From Cellulomonas fengjieae (GTDB lineage: Bacteria > Actinomycetota > Actinomycetes > Actinomycetales > Cellulomonadaceae), in the NCBI RefSeq assembly GCF_018388465.1, contig NZ_CP074404.1, positions 3,720,001 to 3,784,000 of the forward strand: DNA of 64,000 nucleotides, read 5' to 3'. The notes beneath the pieces are model-generated. The model had not been told where the DNA came from. It saw nothing but the letters and a program-made list of their open reading frames with translations, and did no database searches. This document shows positions 63,571 to 64,000 of this stretch, piece by piece. The translations under genes and the position numbers were made by a program. How positions within the stretch are numbered: position 1 is the first letter of the stretch; each line of letters starts with the position of its first letter.

Positions 63571-64000
63571 GTGATCACCGACGTGCTCGACGCCTGGACC
63601 CCGCGCGACCCGGCCCAGGCGTCGCTGTTGGCCGAATACCGTGCGTTCGTCGTCGCATCGGGACCCGCGGCCACCGATCGGTCCCTGGCACCCGCACACC
63701 TGACCGCGAGCTGCTTCGTGCTGACGCCGGACCGCTCCCGCGTCCTGCTCTGCTTCCACCGCAAGGGGCAGTTCTGGGTGCAGCTGGGCGGGCACCTGGA
63801 GCCCGGCGACGCGTCCCTGTCCGCGGCCGCGTACCGCGAAGCGCGCGAGGAGGGCGGCATCCTCGACCTGACTCCGGGCGGGATACAGCCGGCCGATCTC
63901 AACCGGCACGACCTGTCCGCGGCGTTCGGCCGGTGCCGGACGCACTGGGACGTCGGGTTCGTCGCGTACGCCCCCGCATCCTCGGTGCCCGTGGTCAGCG
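63571..64000 (+). CDS. Nudix hydrolase, 3' end outside window
   Basis: The first 143 residues of a Nudix-fold protein. The Nudix box is GGHLEPGDASLSAAAYREAREEGGI with the core REAREEGG intact; the earlier Glu of the consensus (G-x5-E) is Asp. Preceding strands SCFVLTPDRSRVLLCFHRKGQFWVQLGGH show the family fold. A long N-terminal helix region (LDAWTPRDPAQASLLAEYRAFVVASG) is typical of actinobacterial Nudix proteins of unknown substrate. Runs off the right edge. Confidence 0.85.
   Translation, partial: MITDVLDAWTPRDPAQASLLAEYRAFVVASGPAATDRSLAPAHLTASCFVLTPDRSRVLLCFHRKGQFWVQLGGHLEPGDASLSAAAYREAREEGGILDLTPGGIQPADLNRHDLSAAFGRCRTHWDVGFVAYAPASSVPVVS

Overview
The window is a gene-dense stretch of a very GC-rich Gram-positive (actinobacterial) chromosome. 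The base composition, the many GTG starts, the 4-base ATGA/GTGA gene overlaps, the -10-like hexamers lying 6-7 bases in front of start codons (leaderless transcripts), and families such as CsoR, WYL, 13E12-type HNH, SigE-like sigma factors and DUF222 all fit Actinomycetota. A member of the Cellulomonadaceae or a close relative is my best guess, but that rank is inference from gene content and style, not from a marker gene. No rRNA, tRNA, CRISPR array, prophage or insertion sequence was recognised. No gene-free stretch exceeds about 300 bases.

Layout. 1-361: tail of an unknown gene. 462-8407: tetrapyrrole cluster, hemA facing away from hemE-hemG(cgoX), then hemC-hemD-hemB-hemL, which together give uroporphyrinogen III, coproporphyrinogen and coproporphyrin. 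Ferrochelatase and the coproheme decarboxylase are not in the window. 8408-11870: an Rrf2 regulator facing a CsoR-CopZ-CopA copper-resistance unit, with a CsoR-type operator between them. 11889-14491: four-gene ABC transporter operon with its own winged-helix regulator and a perfect 12-bp palindrome in front. 14580-19102: membrane proteins (CPBP protease, HdeD-like, a large LPG-synthase-like/kinase-like fusion, a SHOCT protein). 19178-19470: a minus-strand c-di-GMP-I (GEMM) riboswitch, a 48-codon orphan ORF and a terminator, the most unusual unit in the window. 19628-22428: ArsR-type regulator, CsbD, SRPBCC, DinB and acyltransferase genes. 22450-24699: a bacteriophytochrome whose output is a SpoIIE/PP2C phosphatase.

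24756-38442: SigE-like sigma factor with a membrane partner, sugar-type SDR and aldo/keto reductase, GntR/hydrolase divergon, PQQ-type propeller protein, leucyl aminopeptidase, SLC13-type permease, an oxidoreductase/membrane/XRE operon behind a large inverted-repeat operator, and a SnoaL-tailed ECF sigma factor opposite a DUF899 gene. 38439-43329: LLM oxidoreductase, sugar acetyltransferase, MecA-like lipoprotein PBP, FAD-linked oxidase. 43474-49537: aldo/keto reductase and two facing YCII-ECF sigma modules with an MFS exporter and GNAT gene. 49661-54963: DoxX-TetR operon with a short leader ORF, a large secreted beta-helix protein with its own promoter and palindromic operator, and small unknown genes. 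55121-63510: HNH/DUF222 protein, WYL regulator with a divergent glyoxalase gene, AlkD, PrmC-like methyltransferase, DUF5684, amino-acid permease with a coupled universal stress protein, diacylglycerol-kinase-like protein. 63571-end: truncated Nudix gene.

How it fits together: the housekeeping part is heme synthesis plus copper control. The rest is mostly small, self-regulated accessory units (sensor or sigma factor with a membrane protein or detoxifying enzyme). Two second-messenger or light inputs stand out: a c-di-GMP riboswitch and a phytochrome phosphatase, only about 3 kb apart.
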